From Strongylocentrotus droebachiensis (lineage: Eukaryota > Echinodermata > Echinoidea > Camarodonta > Strongylocentrotidae), in the NCBI GenBank assembly GCA_035222895.1, contig JAVYIG010000706.1, forward strand, positions 153,501 through 217,500: DNA of 64,000 bases, read 5' to 3'. Below are positions 33,870 through 46,551 of the stretch, piece after piece. The number at the start of each line of letters is the position of its first letter. Position 1 is the first letter of the stretch. The notes beneath the pieces are model-generated. The model made no database searches, was not told the origin of the DNA, and was given only the letters and a program-made list of their open reading frames with translations. Made by a program: the position numbers and the translations under genes.

Positions 33870-34135
33870 AGGGTTTTTCTCCAGTGTGCGTTTTTTTTCT
33901 TCTCCCCCCCTTTTTTGTTTGGGGGGAGGGGGCGAGGGGGGGGGGGGGGGGTTAACCCCCTTAACCCCCGTAGATCCGCGCCTGAGGTCTACCATGCTTT
34001 ACTGTTTTACAGCGAAACTAACTGCAGTCCACTTTTTTATTGCGATTTGTTTTCCTTCACACGATGGCATTTTCAAAAGCAGGTACACAAAATTACATTA
34101 TTACGTTATGATAATAATTTTGTTTGTTTTCACAG

Positions 34136-34342
34136 GAAAGCCTGATCATATCAGCGTCAATGCTATATTTCGTGAGGGCCATACAAAGCAGAAAAAGGGG
34201 CATATTAACTGTTACAATGCTTTGTGTAGGCCTACCTGTAGCAATGATTGCCAAATTCTCTGTGTGGTCATGCCTTGAACCAGAGGAATTTTTCTTGTTG
34301 GGGATCGGGGGAAAATGCAATGAATTATTGATAATTTATTGA
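34136..34342 (+). CDS. Unrecognised possible terminal exon with a hydrophobic helix
   Basis: Follows a strong acceptor (TTTGTTTTCACAG). The open frame reads ESLIISASMLYFVRA, a basic stretch (SRKRG), a hydrophobic stretch (ILTVTMLCVGLPVAMIAKF) and ends at TGA. No partner exon was found and I do not recognise the family. Confidence 0.2.
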   Translation, partial: ESLIISASMLYFVRAIQSRKRGILTVTMLCVGLPVAMIAKFSVWSCLEPEEFFLLGIGGKCNELLIIY

Positions 34343-34344
34343 AT

Positions 34345-35330
34345 TTTCTTATTTTTTTTATATTTGTGGGGGCTACCCCCTACCCTAGCCCCCGCTGCGT
34401 ACATTCGTGATTCAGTGGCAAAGTAATGGCTTCGCAACTGTGAGGCCCACGGATCATAAACGTGTCGATGTGCTATTATTATTGTCTTTTTGTGAGGCAT
34501 TAATCCTCATTACTGTCAGTTATTACTTAACCCTAATAAGGCCCCCCCCCCCCCCTCCACGATTTGTTTGATTGATCGGGAACGCATATGGATGGCTCCC
34601 CGCCACTCGCTGACCTTTTTCTTTCGAGCCTTGCGCATCTTAAAAAAAAACTTGAAAATCGGACATACATTTTCAAGGTCACGTAACCTTTTGTCTTTGC
34701 ATTTCAGCCCGAAAATCGCTCATTTTTCAAACAACAGAAACAATAAAATACATAAGTTAAAAAAACAATGAAATACATAAGAAATTATCAAAACAAGCGA
34801 TAACATAAGGAATAACCTGGTTCTTCCAAATTTTGTTTGTCGTATTTTTATTCAAAATGGTCTAATGAGTATATGTAGTGAAAAAGAATGCTTAAATATT
34901 AATAATATATGATTTGTGGTTATAATTGTGATTTTATGACCTTATTTGCATAAATTACCATACATATGCAAATAAGTGAATTTTTCAAAAAAATGAAATT
35001 ATCTTGTTATTCTATACACTTCACTTGACATGCGTGCAAATTTCGGGGAAATCGCCCGATTCACGGCCGAGATCTTAAGGGGACCATAATGCCCCCCCCC
35101 CCCGCCGTACTAAGACCTCAAATTGCCCGGCTTTTTTAGGGTTAAGGGCGTAGGACCCCTAGTTGATTAGCATAGCAGCATACAGATGCTTGAGCAGTCA
35201 CGGAAAACAAATACCTGCAAATTATTATTCAATAAAATCTGAGAGTGTAAACTATTATCTAGATCTATTAGGAATAAATCATTGTCATAATCATTCCATA
35301 AATCGGGTTAAAAAAAAATCCAACTTTATG
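34345..35330. other. No gene seen; poly-C tracts near 34542 and 35092
   Basis: Mostly AT-rich with two C homopolymers. No domain or element recognised. Confidence 0.35.
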
Positions 35331-35338
35331 AGCAACAA

Positions 35339-35373
35339 TGGTTCTTGGGGTTGTGGTGGCTCTGAAAAGAGCC
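35339..35373 (-). terminator. Histone mRNA 3' stem-loop and downstream purine box
   Basis: On the minus strand AACGGCTCTTTTCAGAGCCA forms the canonical 6-bp stem and 4-base loop bound by SLBP (stem at 35358-35373). It is followed by ACCACAACCCCAAGAACC, the CAAGAA-type box that pairs with U7 snRNA. It lies 43 bp beyond the H3 stop. Fully canonical. Confidence 0.95.
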
Positions 35374-35416
35374 GTTAGTGTATGAGGTGCATGGGCTACA
35401 TGCTGTACCGATGGTT

Positions 35417-35854
<438 letters not shown>

Positions 35855-35910
35855 TCAGTACTTCAAATACGAGTGACGGGATGAATGAGAACCACTGGCA
35901 ATTTTCAGCT

Positions 35911-35974
35911 AGTTATATGTGCTGCGAAGGATCCTGGTGCCGTCGCCCTACGTTTGTAAAGCTCTCTTGATTGG
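35911..35974 (-). promoter_or_regulatory. H3 promoter: TATA-like and CCAAT boxes
   Basis: On the minus strand CCAAT (35974-35970, within GTTGACCAATCAAG) lies about 50 bp upstream of ACATATAACT (35920-35911). The latter lies about 80 bp before the ATG. Order and spacing fit early histone promoters. Confidence 0.6.
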
Positions 35975-36535
35975 TCAACCGGGTTTCTCTTTTGTTTAGC
36001 GCGTGACGGGAAGGGGGCTTGGCGATGCCGTATGTGCAAAGTCAATAAAATGTGTCGAAAGGTGGCGCTACCACCGTTTGCAACATGGGTTACATGGCAA
36101 GCCGGGAATTCGGCTCACGCACTCAGTGGTGCCAAATAATTACGAAAATATGCATTCTAACAAATGATGATTAAGGTGTTTGACCGAGAGTCTGCTCGGC
36201 TGATCTTGAGAGGGCGGATGAGAGGGAGGCGGGCAGGCAGGGAGCTGGGTGGGGATGAATCATGAGAAAAGACACTTAACCTGCATCTCGTCAACCTTTC
36301 AAGGAAGGATGCATGGACGTATATCATTTAGGACATGTTGCCATCTTGAATTGTATTTCTTTTTTATTTAATCGACTATTTTCGTCTTCCTTCCGACCAT
36401 CATGAATACACTTTATGCTCTAGTCTAGATTTATAGAGTGAGATTTATATAGGGCTAATATTATTATATACTATTGTGTAATCTTGATTATATCTTATAT
36501 TCATTATACACATTGTTTATTTAATAAACAACTAC
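35975..36535. other. No gene seen
   Basis: H3 upstream flank and AT-rich DNA. No further histone gene is adjacent, so this H3 is not part of a visible tandem histone cluster. Confidence 0.4.
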
Positions 36536-36540
36536 ACTCT

Positions 36541-37010
36541 AAAAAAAAACTGCTCAATTTGAGTCTAAATGTTACTCTTTTGAGTAGTCAAAAGGGAACC
36601 ACCCGACTTTTGAGTAAACTTTACTCAGCACGTGTTGAGTAACAAATCTACTCATCTGTTGAGTAAAAATATTACTCAATAAAAGACTAAATCTCTACTC
36701 AGTTTGAATGAGTCAACCTTTACTCAATATTTACTCCTTTGTTGAGCGGTTCCCTTTTTTACTCTGTACTGGGTAGAAACGTAATCAACTCATGTCGAGT
36801 AAGAAACTGCTCATGAGTTGAGCCAAATTTTACTCAATTAACGAGTACATGTTTTGACTCAAATTGTTTGAGCAATTTTTTGCTCAAATATTGAGTATGA
36901 TGTTATCTGGGTAACGCTTAGTTGCTCAATCAATATTGAGTAAAAACATGTACTAAGTTAAGTACATGTTTTTACTCAATACTGATTAAAATAAAGGTGG
37001 ATTCAACTAG
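36541..37010. repeat. Dense array of TTACTCAA / TTGAGTAA motifs
   Basis: Some two dozen GAGTAA/TTACTC cores occur in both orientations over about 450 bp. There is an internal inverted pair: AAAAGGGAACC near 36589 and GGTTCCCTTTT near 36748. A local palindrome also lies around 36947-36980 (ACATGT either side of AAGTTAAGT). Confidence 0.85.
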
Positions 37011-37194
37011 GGTTTTAACTTTTTGACTAAGGGAAACCGCTGATTAATATTGTTCTTTTTTTAACAGCTGTTAAGTAACCATTATTTGTCAATAGAGAAT
37101 ATAAACCATAATTTTGCCTGATTTCTTAATTTAGCAGTGATTTGAAGTTCTTCACTCACACACTATGCAAATAACATAAAGTCAACGGCATTTA

Positions 37195-38110
37195 AATTCA
37201 GTAACATAATTTGTGGACTTTAATTTCCCAAATCAGTTTGAATCACAGTGTAAACATACATGATATTAAAAACCTCTTTTGTCTACACCTTTTCTTTCTC
37301 TCTTCCTCACTTTGAACTCATAATTTGTTGAGGTAGATATTCCCCTTTTCCTTCGTATTTTTGCTTTTGTTTTACATTTGGTATATACAAAATTTAGGAT
37401 AAACATGTGACATAATACGTGTACTTATAATTATGTAAACGATACTGTTCTAAATTGTACTCTCGTTTTTGGAATGCAACTTATATCAATGTGCAATTCA
37501 GTAATATGTAACTGCGAAGCATGATTCAATAAAAATACCATACCATACCATACCAAAAGTACGTAGTTTAAAAATTTCAATTAAAAAAAATGTTACTTTA
37601 TATCGCCGCATCATTCAAGTTTTTGGCATCAATTCTATGTGTTAAATACCAGTAACATAATTTGTGGACTTTAATTTCCAAAATCAGTTTGAACCACAGT
37701 GAAAACTCAGAGTTCTCTCATCATACATGATATTAACAAGTATGTAGTTTAACAATGTTACTTTACATCGCATCATCATTCAAGTTTTTGGCATCAATTC
37801 TATGTGTTAAATACCAGTAACATAATTTGTGGACTTTAACTTCCAAAATCAGTTTGAACCACAGTGAAAACTCAGAGTTCTCTCATCAGACATGATATTA
37901 ACAAGTATGTAGTTTAACAATGTTACTTTACATCGCATCATCATTCAAGTTTTTGGCATCAATTCTGAATGTTAAATATCAGTATTAAACATAATTTGTG
38001 GAATTTAATTTCCAAAATCAGTTCTAATCACAGTGAAAACTAAGAGTTTTCTCATCATACATGATATTAAAAAGTATATAGTTTACAAATTTCAATTTTA
38101 AAACAATGTT
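37195..38110. repeat. 165-bp satellite, about three full units plus partial copies
   Basis: CAGTAACATAATTTGTGGAC recurs at 37651, 37816 and (with an insertion) 37981, an exact 165-bp period. Each unit contains AAGTTTTTGGCATCAATTCT and AACAATGTTACTTTACATCG. A degenerate partial unit starts at 37199. Confidence 0.93.
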
Positions 38111-38240
38111 ACTTAAAAAGTTCATTTTATGCCCTTTAGTATGAAACCTCAATCAGGAAAAATGAGCTAGGAATAAAAAGTTCTGTTTGTTTAAATTAAT
38201 GCTTGCATTTCCATAATTTCATTAAACGAACTCTTTTCCC

Positions 38241-38391
38241 CTGGCTGCCTACCGTACCAACAAACATAATTGACAAAAGGCTTAACACCGTTTCGTTGAC
38301 AATCAGCCATGCATGAGGTTTTTTTTTCTATGGCTGATCTTCAACGAAACAGAGTTGTCAATTGTGTTTGTTTGCTACGGCAAGCAGCCAG
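38241..38391. mobile_element. Fold-back element
   Basis: Left-arm blocks CTGGCTGCC, CAAACATAATTGACAA, CCGTTTCGTTGA and ATCAGCCAT are mirrored by ATGGCTGAT, TCAACGAAAC, TTGTCAATTGTGTTTG and GGCAAGCAGCCAG on the right. Confidence 0.8.
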
Positions 38392-39143
38392 TGAAAGCGA
38401 GGTCATTTAATCGTGGACCTACTACAAATGGACAATAATCGGTACCATGATATATGCATGCACCTGACTCTGTCAAAAGTATCATAATGACATTCCAAAC
38501 ATGCTTCCAAGCTTTGATCTTATCACGACCGCCGCCAGTCAGCCATAAAAAAAAACAGAACTATGCCTGGAACTCTAAAAAAAAATGCCTGCGCAAAAGA
38601 AGCAGAATCGCTTAAAATCACGGAAATGTATGTGCAGTTGTTGCGTACATATGAATATTAACGTATATGAAGTCTTCAATAGAAAATTAGAAGTAGTTTA
38701 CACGAGAAACCTGTAAATTTGGCTGTAACACAATGATTTTAAACTTCATTTTAAAACTTATCCTATCCATTTCCAAGGAATAGAAGGTAATATGACAGTA
38801 AAGAATAAGTATTTTTCAAAGTTTTGCAAGTCCAGATGTATGTCCACCATGCAGTGTCCACTTCTTTAATAATCAATCTAATATCGCACAAATTGTCATA
38901 ATTTGGGGTTCACTGCTCCTCCAACTGGTCTTAAATCACGATACTTATCCTGAAACTACACTCTGGGCCCTGGCCTAGCGAAAAGAATCTGAAGAAATGT
39001 AAAAGTTATTTTGTCTGTGACGATGCGTGATTACATAATAAACATTGTCGCGTCAAATAAATGTCCTCATCAACATACATATTATCAGGTGGCGGTAGGA
39101 ATGATGTGATCAAAGAAAGACTCTCATTATTAGTCCATCTGTA

Positions 39144-39430
39144 CTAGGGTCCATGGTTTAATAAAATCCTTGGTACGAATTCCATAAATGAGACGACAAA
39201 TAAGTCCCATATGACAGCTGCCTGGGCAGGGTAATCCAGCTGTAGTATTTGAGACATCTTGTAGCAGTAGTTAACTGCTGCTTTCAATTCAATGAAGAGC
39301 ATGAATAGACGCTTCTCTCGATGACTACGTAACAATGTCCTGGCTTCATTGGTGTCCCTCAAAGTACCATCAAAAGCAGTTGGCTCCTTCCTCTGAAGGA
39401 GGCCAGAAAAAAGTCCAAGCCAGTTTCTTC
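39144..39430 (-). CDS. Unrecognised possible terminal exon
   Basis: On the minus strand a good acceptor (TTTATCATTTTAG) opens a roughly 95-codon frame, phase 1, ending in TAG. It reads RNWLGLFSGLLQRKEPTAFD, then EARTLLRSHREKRLFMLFIE and QAAVIWDLFVVSFM: a regular, mixed charged/hydrophobic helical protein with normal composition. The family is unknown to me. Upstream coding sequence on the minus strand (39450-39719) is repeat-like, so the rest of the gene was not located. Confidence 0.4.
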
Positions 39431-39539
39431 CTAAAATGATAAAATGTTGATATGTAGTTAACATGATAGGAATTAACAAGGTAGAGGTTAATTTATGTGC
39501 ATTAAGTTTCGATAGGATGATAACAACTAATTGGTTTTG

Positions 39540-39720
39540 ATAAAATCGGGGGGAAGTTGTCCTACTCCGAGTCCTAGGGGGTAATTGTCCTCTGGGGTGG
39601 CTATCTTCAGGGGGGTATTTTCTGGGGGGGGGGGCGTAATTGTCCCGCTGGTAATTGGCCAATTGCCCAGAGGTAATTGTCCTACAACCATCTGCATCAA
39701 TAGGCCTACCCCAGGCCAAT
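39540..39720. repeat. Short repeats of GGTAATTGTCC type with a poly-G tract
   Basis: GTAATTGTCC, TTGTCCTACTCC and related phrases repeat around a G run at 39627-39636. Confidence 0.6.
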
Positions 39721-40029
39721 ACGTGTTTAATACAAATACAATAAAGTAGGCTAGCTATTACCGGTCACTAAATTAATGCACGCACACTCGCCCTTAGAGA
39801 ATTGCCCAAGTTCACAATCAAATTAATGACATCGACAGTGACAACAATAATTTCACAATGTTGATCAACACAGTGTCCTTGAAACTTGACTAAATATGAC
39901 ACGGTAGCTCTTTTAATATTATCATGAGGATTTCTTACCTAGAAATGTCGGTTGGAGCTGTTCCAAGCTCGATCCATGAGCTCAGAATTTCTTCCCAATG
40001 TGTCACATCTATCTCAGTTCTTTTGCATC

Positions 40030-40145
40030 CACTATGAATATGGCAGACAAAGAAAGCGGACAAAATATACAGTTACTCAGGTAGACAAAGGAACATCCCT
40101 TCACTGCTATTATGTAGAAAGGTGAATATGCATGTGACACCTGTT
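40030..40145. mobile_element. Half copy of the 30.3-kb palindromic MITE
   Basis: CACTATGAATATG…GCAGACAAAGAAAGCGG, TATACAGTTACTCAGG and the centre GGTGAATATGCATGTGACAC match the element at 30324-30537 in reverse orientation, retaining its centre and right arm. Confidence 0.88.
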
Positions 40146-40149
40146 CCTT

Positions 40150-43100
40150 CATTTAATGTAATTTCCAGCAGGATTTCGTAATTTATTAATACTTTGCTGG
40201 TGAAAAGAGCCCATCTATTCATGATATAAAAATCGTAATTGCTCTGATCCAGTTTCTGATGTAATGCAATGCTAATTATTGGTGGAATGTGGGATTAAAA
40301 TACCACTCTAACGCGTGTACATTGTATATGGCGCTCACAGTTGCGAGAAGCCGATTTAACGCGTCCACTAAAGAAGCACCAGTTTCTAATCAATCATATA
40401 ACACTGGATAAACCAATATATATGTATGCTTGAACCGAAGTTTTGTATTGGCGTATTAACGATGAATAACGGTGCAATTATTTATTTTTATATCAGATTA
40501 TATTATATTGATTATATTTCCCTCAGAGCCGTCAGAAAGAGTGGAATCCGAGAGATATATCCACAGTTCTATTCAGTCGTCCTCGCCTCACTGAATACGT
40601 TAGAATACAACCAATCTCAAAGACGTCTGAACTGATCTCGCTACGGTTGGAAGTCCTTGGCTGTAAGAATGGTAAATGGATGTCCATTATCAAGCTTCTT
40701 AAGACTCAAGTCTGTGTCACCCGGGTTGTGTGAATTTCTATCGTTGATTAATGCTCAGAGTAAATTTATCTATACGGATGAATCCGATTCGGCCTTAAGA
40801 TTGATATTAGATATTTATTTAGATATTTAGAAATGAAATACATAGATTACTACAAGTGAAATTAAAAAGTACCTTAAAACTTGAGTTTAATTCCATCATA
40901 ATTGTCACAATGTGACTGGGATTTCTTTTTTAAGCAGAGAATGTAATGGACAGGTGTTAGTTGAATAGATGTTGTTGGTGGCAATTTACTAGGTCAACTA
41001 ACTGGGGTCTCTAGTAGAGCAGGTGTCTGTCTTTGTTTGTGTGTGTGGAAAGGATGAGGAGAATGTTAATAGGACAGTTTTGGCATGAGAGGAATACGAA
41101 GAATGTTGAGGTTATTGAGAGAGCCAAAGTGGATGGAAGAGTTAGGGAGGTTTAATCAGATGGCATATGAGATCTCGAGAGGGTCAGACCTTTCAGAATT
41201 TGGTCTGATTTTGGGAGTGAATGAGGGGTGTTGGCCACGAAGGTAAATGATACAGCCACAGGCAATAAGCATGCTGCTGCTGGCATAGACTTTCCCTATA
41301 CTATGGGACCAGGCAAGAACCAGGCAGCACAGGCCGACGTGGTAGAAGCCTCATCAGCCCTCGCCTCATCTTGAATCATTGTTTGAACATCGGAACTGTA
41401 AGTTACATAAATAAATGTGTTACCTTATTTGTAATTATCTGGAGGGAAGGTTATAGTTTCATACATTTCATAAAGAGAAAGATATTTTCCATGTACTACA
41501 AGATAATGGATTTTTGCGTTTTATCTTGCTTGTTAAATAAGGAAGACTTAACCTTGATTAGTTTGTTTGCTTAGAATATATGAGGTTTAAGAAATTGTAT
41601 TATACTGAAAAGTTATACATGTATAACTATATGTAAAGACACACGTGTTATTTTCTAATTTCTAGATGAAAGATACCGTACATGGTCATTTATAAATGTC
41701 GCCTATTTTAGTGGTTTATGTCAGTGAAGCCAAGCTCTAGAGATTGTAAATGATTGTTGTAAATAGTTAGGATTTACATCGCTATAGCTATCGTGTTTAT
41801 TTTGGTAGATGGTTGGCTATTTTGGTTTCCATTTAATTCTTTTAGGGACAAGCTGGGCTCGTAGCCATAATCCTAGGCACCATCAATGAATGGACATGTG
41901 TTCGTAGTCGGCACGCTCAGGCAACCTACTCGCGTCAAGTCGTTGAGTCAACGCCCAGTGCTGTCGTATACGCCGGTCAGGCTTAGCAGGTCATGCATCA
42001 TCGCACCGGGTTACTACATACACCCAGAGTATTTCGTTCCGCCTATTCAGAAACAGGTGGTATTTACAAACTCTAAATCGGCAGTTTACTTTATATGCAA
42101 GGACCGGGCTAGAATCAGTGGAAGATTGAAGTTGTATGTTATACCTCGAAGGATGACTTGGTCATCAGGTAATCTATTTTCCTTGGGAAATATATAAGTG
42201 TTGGAACCGGGAAGTATGGAGTGATACATTGGGATATAATCGAGTACCGATAAGACGCTATATACAGTGTTAGGATATACTCCTATACTCTAATTTCATA
42301 GTGATTCCCAATCACTTACTTTGTCATTTATTTGCATGTTTATTTATATTGAGCCGATGGCTCTTAAATAAACTATTTGTACACTATATTTTACTCTTGA
42401 AGTTGCTTGATTTTCTTGTGATACATACTCATGTCATCAGAATCTAATTTATCGTCAGACCATAGTAATTTACAGTATTTAAATCTGACAATAATCGTAT
42501 CGTATGACACTTAAGGAATCTACAGACGTACAGAATCAAGTTGACACATTTATAACTATATATACAAGTCATAAACTAATTAACGTTATAAGTTGCATGC
42601 AGCACAGTAGTTGTGATCATGTTATACCAACCTCATGAAACTGTAGGCTTTCATAATTAAATAAACACATGGAATTTGATATAATCATTAATACTACTAT
42701 TGCCATTTGTATTGAATACTGTACTAAATATTGTTGAATCAGATGAAATGCGAAGTTAAAGTATACACGTTAAAGGTATCACAAAGTTTTGGTAAATTGG
42801 CTGGATAGTGATTCTTTACAATTTTGATATATCTGGATGCTCCTATGGATGTATTATAAGCACTAAAAAAATAGCCCCTAAAACACTTCTGCTCTCGAGA
42901 AAAATTGAATATACAAATTTACTGGTGCTCCCGGTAAATTTTGATAAATTTCAAATAGCGCCTACGACCATATGATGGTAGCTGCGACCATGAAAATCTC
43001 AGAATATGTAGTTGTGATATATATATTTCAAACGGTAATAGCAAATCGGTCGATTTTATTCAAAGAACATTGTTTTATAGCTAAATTAATATATTGACCT

Positions 43101-43309
43101 TGATAGGGGGCTATACAACATAAATAGTTTATTATTTACAATTACATCACTTTAGACTCGATTTCGACCGCGACACCGATCACTGAATATTGTAGGATCG
43201 CCTATGCTTCTAATATGTTCATTTGAACCAAATTCATGACCCCATACCAAAAATTTGTATGAAGATATTAACGAGGAAGAACTAATTATTACCCGTGGAT
43301 TCATTGCAG
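40150..43309. other. No gene assigned; upstream flank or first intron of gene 2
   Basis: AT-rich. A 103-codon frame at 41886-42197 has no recognisable domain and lacks matching splice sites. The signal-peptide exon of gene 2 could lie here but was not identified. Confidence 0.3.
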
Positions 43310-43608
43310 ATTGTCATTTTGATCTGGGTTTGTCGTCTGGATACCTGCCAGCTTCCAACATCCGGGTTACGAACCATTTCAACCAATCATTGCTTCAGAA
43401 CGATGACGTCAGAATAAAACCATTCACTCGCTACCCACCAAATGAATGGATAACACCATCATCACAAGACAATGGGACTTTAATCGAAGTGAGGTTTCAA
43501 GAAAATGTTATAGTCCGTGACGTCATCATTCAACAATGCAATGGATCCCGAATAAAATCATTTAGAGTCTAAGTAATCCACGACAATTTCATAGCTTCTT
43601 CAGATTTT
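43310..43608 (+). pseudogene. Gene 2 exon: discoidin (F5/8C) domain part 1, with in-frame stop
   Basis: After TTCATTGCAG the frame reads CHFDLGLSSGYLPASNIRV, then EWITPSSQDNGTLIEVRF, VRDVIIQQC and IKSFRV: the first two thirds of a discoidin domain. TAA follows at 43570-43572. Read-through in the same frame reaches a perfect GTAAGT donor at 43609 in phase 0, which is the phase of the next exon. A poor GTCTAA donor at 43567 is also phase 0 and would avoid the stop. Confidence 0.8.
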
Positions 43609-44125
43609 GTAAGTATTAATGTTGTTTGTTTTTGTTTTCAAAACTCCCTATCCTTAATAGACCACGTCCGAAGATGGATGTTGGCGCATTGTAAAGTCAT
43701 TATTTTCATCACTATTTTTACACGTGTACAATCATAGGTAGATTTGTCTAACTCATTAATTTCTGAATTTGAATGCAGTGCCTGCCTATGCCTTCCGTAG
43801 ACATCCAATAATCCGATAGTGAGCTGAGCAATTCTTCAGCCTGCTGCACACAAGGCGTCATTCCCCTTGCGTTATAACCTGCGCCAATCAAGCCGATGAC
43901 GGCGCATGTGTCCGTTATTCATCACAGTGTCATCAACGCTCACTTTACATAGACTTCTTGTACCTGGGCCTATATCACTTTCACATGGCGTCTCCAAACT
44001 TGCATGGGTCTCTGACGCAGTTTTTTGCGTCAGCAAATAAAGCCTTGTGTTTAACGCGGATTTTCTCGTCATTTCAATTCAACATTAAGATCTCTTGAAT
44101 GTTTTCATGTTTTGTTTTACTATAG

Positions 44126-44264
44126 GATATATCAGAATGTTTGTCATCGGCTTGTAAAGTATCAACGCAATGGAACGGAGGTGCCGACAAATATAGGATT
44201 GTTCCAACAAGCTGGGAAGGAGATTTGTGCTTTCGATTTGAACTTCTAGGATGTACTAGCGTGG
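44126..44264 (+). CDS. Gene 2 exon: discoidin domain, part 2
   Basis: Acceptor TACTATAG, donor GTAAGC, phase 0 to phase 1. Encodes DISECLSSACKVSTQWNGGA, then GDLCFRFELLGC, the closing strand and last cysteine of a discoidin domain. Confidence 0.82.
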
Positions 44265-44807
44265 GTAAGCATGTCTAGACAAAAAGTATTTCTTTTTTCA
44301 TAATGTTTATAATTAAGGACTATAATGTTGTTTATATGGCACAACAAATAAATGCGTAGGTAATTTCCTTACGTTGACATGGTTGAAATATTAATGGTAA
44401 TTAACATTTTAAATGGGATAGCATACAATAGAAACAGAGGGAACCTCGTGAGAACCTGAAATAACAGGAAGATTCAATGTCCTCAATTTTATGGCTGCAT
44501 GTAAGTTCACGCAACTTTGTCAAAGGTGGAGTGGATATAAAGTAGAATAAATAGTGATAGTGTTACATTTTTTTATTATTGTTATTGTTTTGAAATATAA
44601 TAACTGAGACAATATTTCTCTAACAATAGGTATTTCCAATGTTATGTATTGAACTTGTTGATCACTCCCTATCTCACTCAGACGGGTTATCAGAAGTATG
44701 TTTTTGCAGCATGTATATAATAAAGCAAGGGCCTATACATTAATCCGAGTAATAATATTAGGGTGATCACAATGCCTGTGCACACAGTCTGCCCCATGCA
44801 CACACAC

Positions 44808-44866
44808 ACACACGCACGCACACGCACACACACACACACACGCACACACACACGCACACACACAAC
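44808..44866. repeat. (CA)n microsatellite
   Basis: CACACA with CG interruptions. Confidence 0.95.
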
Positions 44867-45024
44867 AGCAGTCAGTTGGTAGAAATAGCAATTTTTGTAA
44901 ATTTATTTAAAAAAAACTAAACAATATTTTAAAAATTGTATTTCACATATATTTCAAGCATACCCTTAACTACAATTCTGTGTAGTTTCATTGTTATAGA
45001 CATGTGGGAAATATGTTACATTAT

Positions 45025-45352
45025 TTAAAGGGATCGTTTAACAATGTTAAATCTGAGATACACGGCCCTACAAAATGATCAAGAAGTGCCTCAAAAAAGT
45101 AAAAATCTTTGAGTGACCGGTTTTACCATACTCTTTTTCCCCAATAGACTGTAGTGTTATGAAAACCGTCGGGCGAACGGTTTTCAAAATTTGTAATTCC
45201 AATCATAAATATCTTGATAATCAGACAAGCGATCGGCTTGTAAAAGTCATGGGGTTCCTGACTGACCTAAAGGTTTATAATTACCATTGCATCATGAGCT
45301 AAATCCAGAATTTTGTTTCAGAATCTGAGACAAAGTTACCGGATCCCTTTAA
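45025..45352. mobile_element. MITE with TTAAAGGGATC inverted ends
   Basis: Left TTTAAAGGGATCG…TTAAATCTGAGAT; right GAATCTGAGACAAAGTTACCGGATCCCTTTAA. The ends form an inverted repeat with TTAA at each tip, as in piggyBac-like MITEs. Its right half is shared with 26955-27098. Confidence 0.7.
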
Positions 45353-45372
45353 TTAGAATATTGTCTTTTCAG

Positions 45373-45453
45373 CCATGTGTGACATGGACCGCTGATCGCC
45401 CATTGACTCGCATTGTTATTCTTCGTGGTGAAAATGCACCTCAATGTATAAAA
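45373..45453 (+). CDS. Gene 2 candidate exon of unclear domain
   Basis: After ATTGTCTTTTCAG an open frame reads PCVTWTADRPLTRIVILRGE and could stop at a GTATAA donor. The phase (0) does not fit the preceding discoidin exon (phase 1); in the fitting phase a TGA follows within eight codons. Either an exon is missing, this is another lesion, or it is not an exon. Confidence 0.25.
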
Positions 45454-45859
45454 CTCCCCTACAAAAAATGCAATATCCTCATGTGTTTCACTCATTGAAT
45501 CAATTTGTTATATACATTCAAGGTAGCCACAACTGTACTGGGGTCACCAATTTTTTTGTTACTCTAAAATTCAGTCCCTGTGGAATGTTATGGCCTGTTG
45601 AATGGTTTCTCGGAAAATCGTCATAAATCCTCAAATCTGACATCTTTTAAAAATGCAAATATACTGTGATGTAGCTGAAAATCTACAAATTCTTATCATA
45701 TGATCGGTTTTTCTAAATAATTTGTGAAACACATAAGGAAATAGCTGTGACGGTGATCCAAGTAATTTCCATCGCCATATTTTATTGGCATTGGAAAAAT
45801 ATTTGGAATTTAAGGTTAATATTTGGTGTAAATATGATCTATGAATATATGATTTAAAA

Positions 45860-46551
45860 ATGCCAAAAATATGAACGGTTTGACTTTCCTAATTTGCATA
45901 ATGAGTGCGCGAATATATAATTAGCTGAAATGACCTAATTTGCATGTTTGATGAATATTCATGATTTTTTAATATTTCAAATGAAATATATTTCCATACC
46001 TGTCTGATATACATAGGTTTCACTGATGTATCATGTTCGGTTTTGATTTGATTACATATGCGCATATTAATAAGGCGGACGTAGTTATTTTAACAACTTT
46101 TTCATATCTGCAGATTCGCAAAAATGGCAACAATGACTTTTTTTGTTGGCTTCTGTTTTCAAAACGGTAATAGGTATATGATTTTTTTTCTTTTTTGTAT
46201 TTTTTACCACAAAGATGATATTTTAGTGTCTGATAAAAATTATTTGTGTCCAAGAAAATGATGAATTAAGTTGTTAACTTTGTCGAAATTTGCCATTTTT
46301 GCCAATTTGACCATTTCTGGCAGGTTTTTCGGTAATTTTGCGATATCAAAAAAATGGTATAAAATCACAACGCATTGACCGATTTCAATTCTGTTTTTTT
46401 GTTTTTTGAAGCTTTCATAAAGCTTGATCATTTGCAATCATCAGATAACATGTGTTTGTTGTACTTATTTTTGGTGTGCTATACCTAGTAATAACAGTCA
46501 ACATTGATTCATACATTCCGAATCCATTGTGTATATTCTACATCATAACAG
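45860..46551. other. Gene 2 intron, no feature seen
   Basis: AT-rich. Minus-strand frames here have no domain signal. Confidence 0.4.

Noticed and set aside
41886-42197. 103-residue plus-strand frame as first exon of gene 2
   Set aside because: No signal peptide, domain or usable donor found.
43570-43572. Recoded stop as explanation of the discoidin exon
   Set aside because: The codon is TAA, not the selenocysteine codon TGA, and no read-through signal is visible; pseudogene or shifted splicing is simpler.
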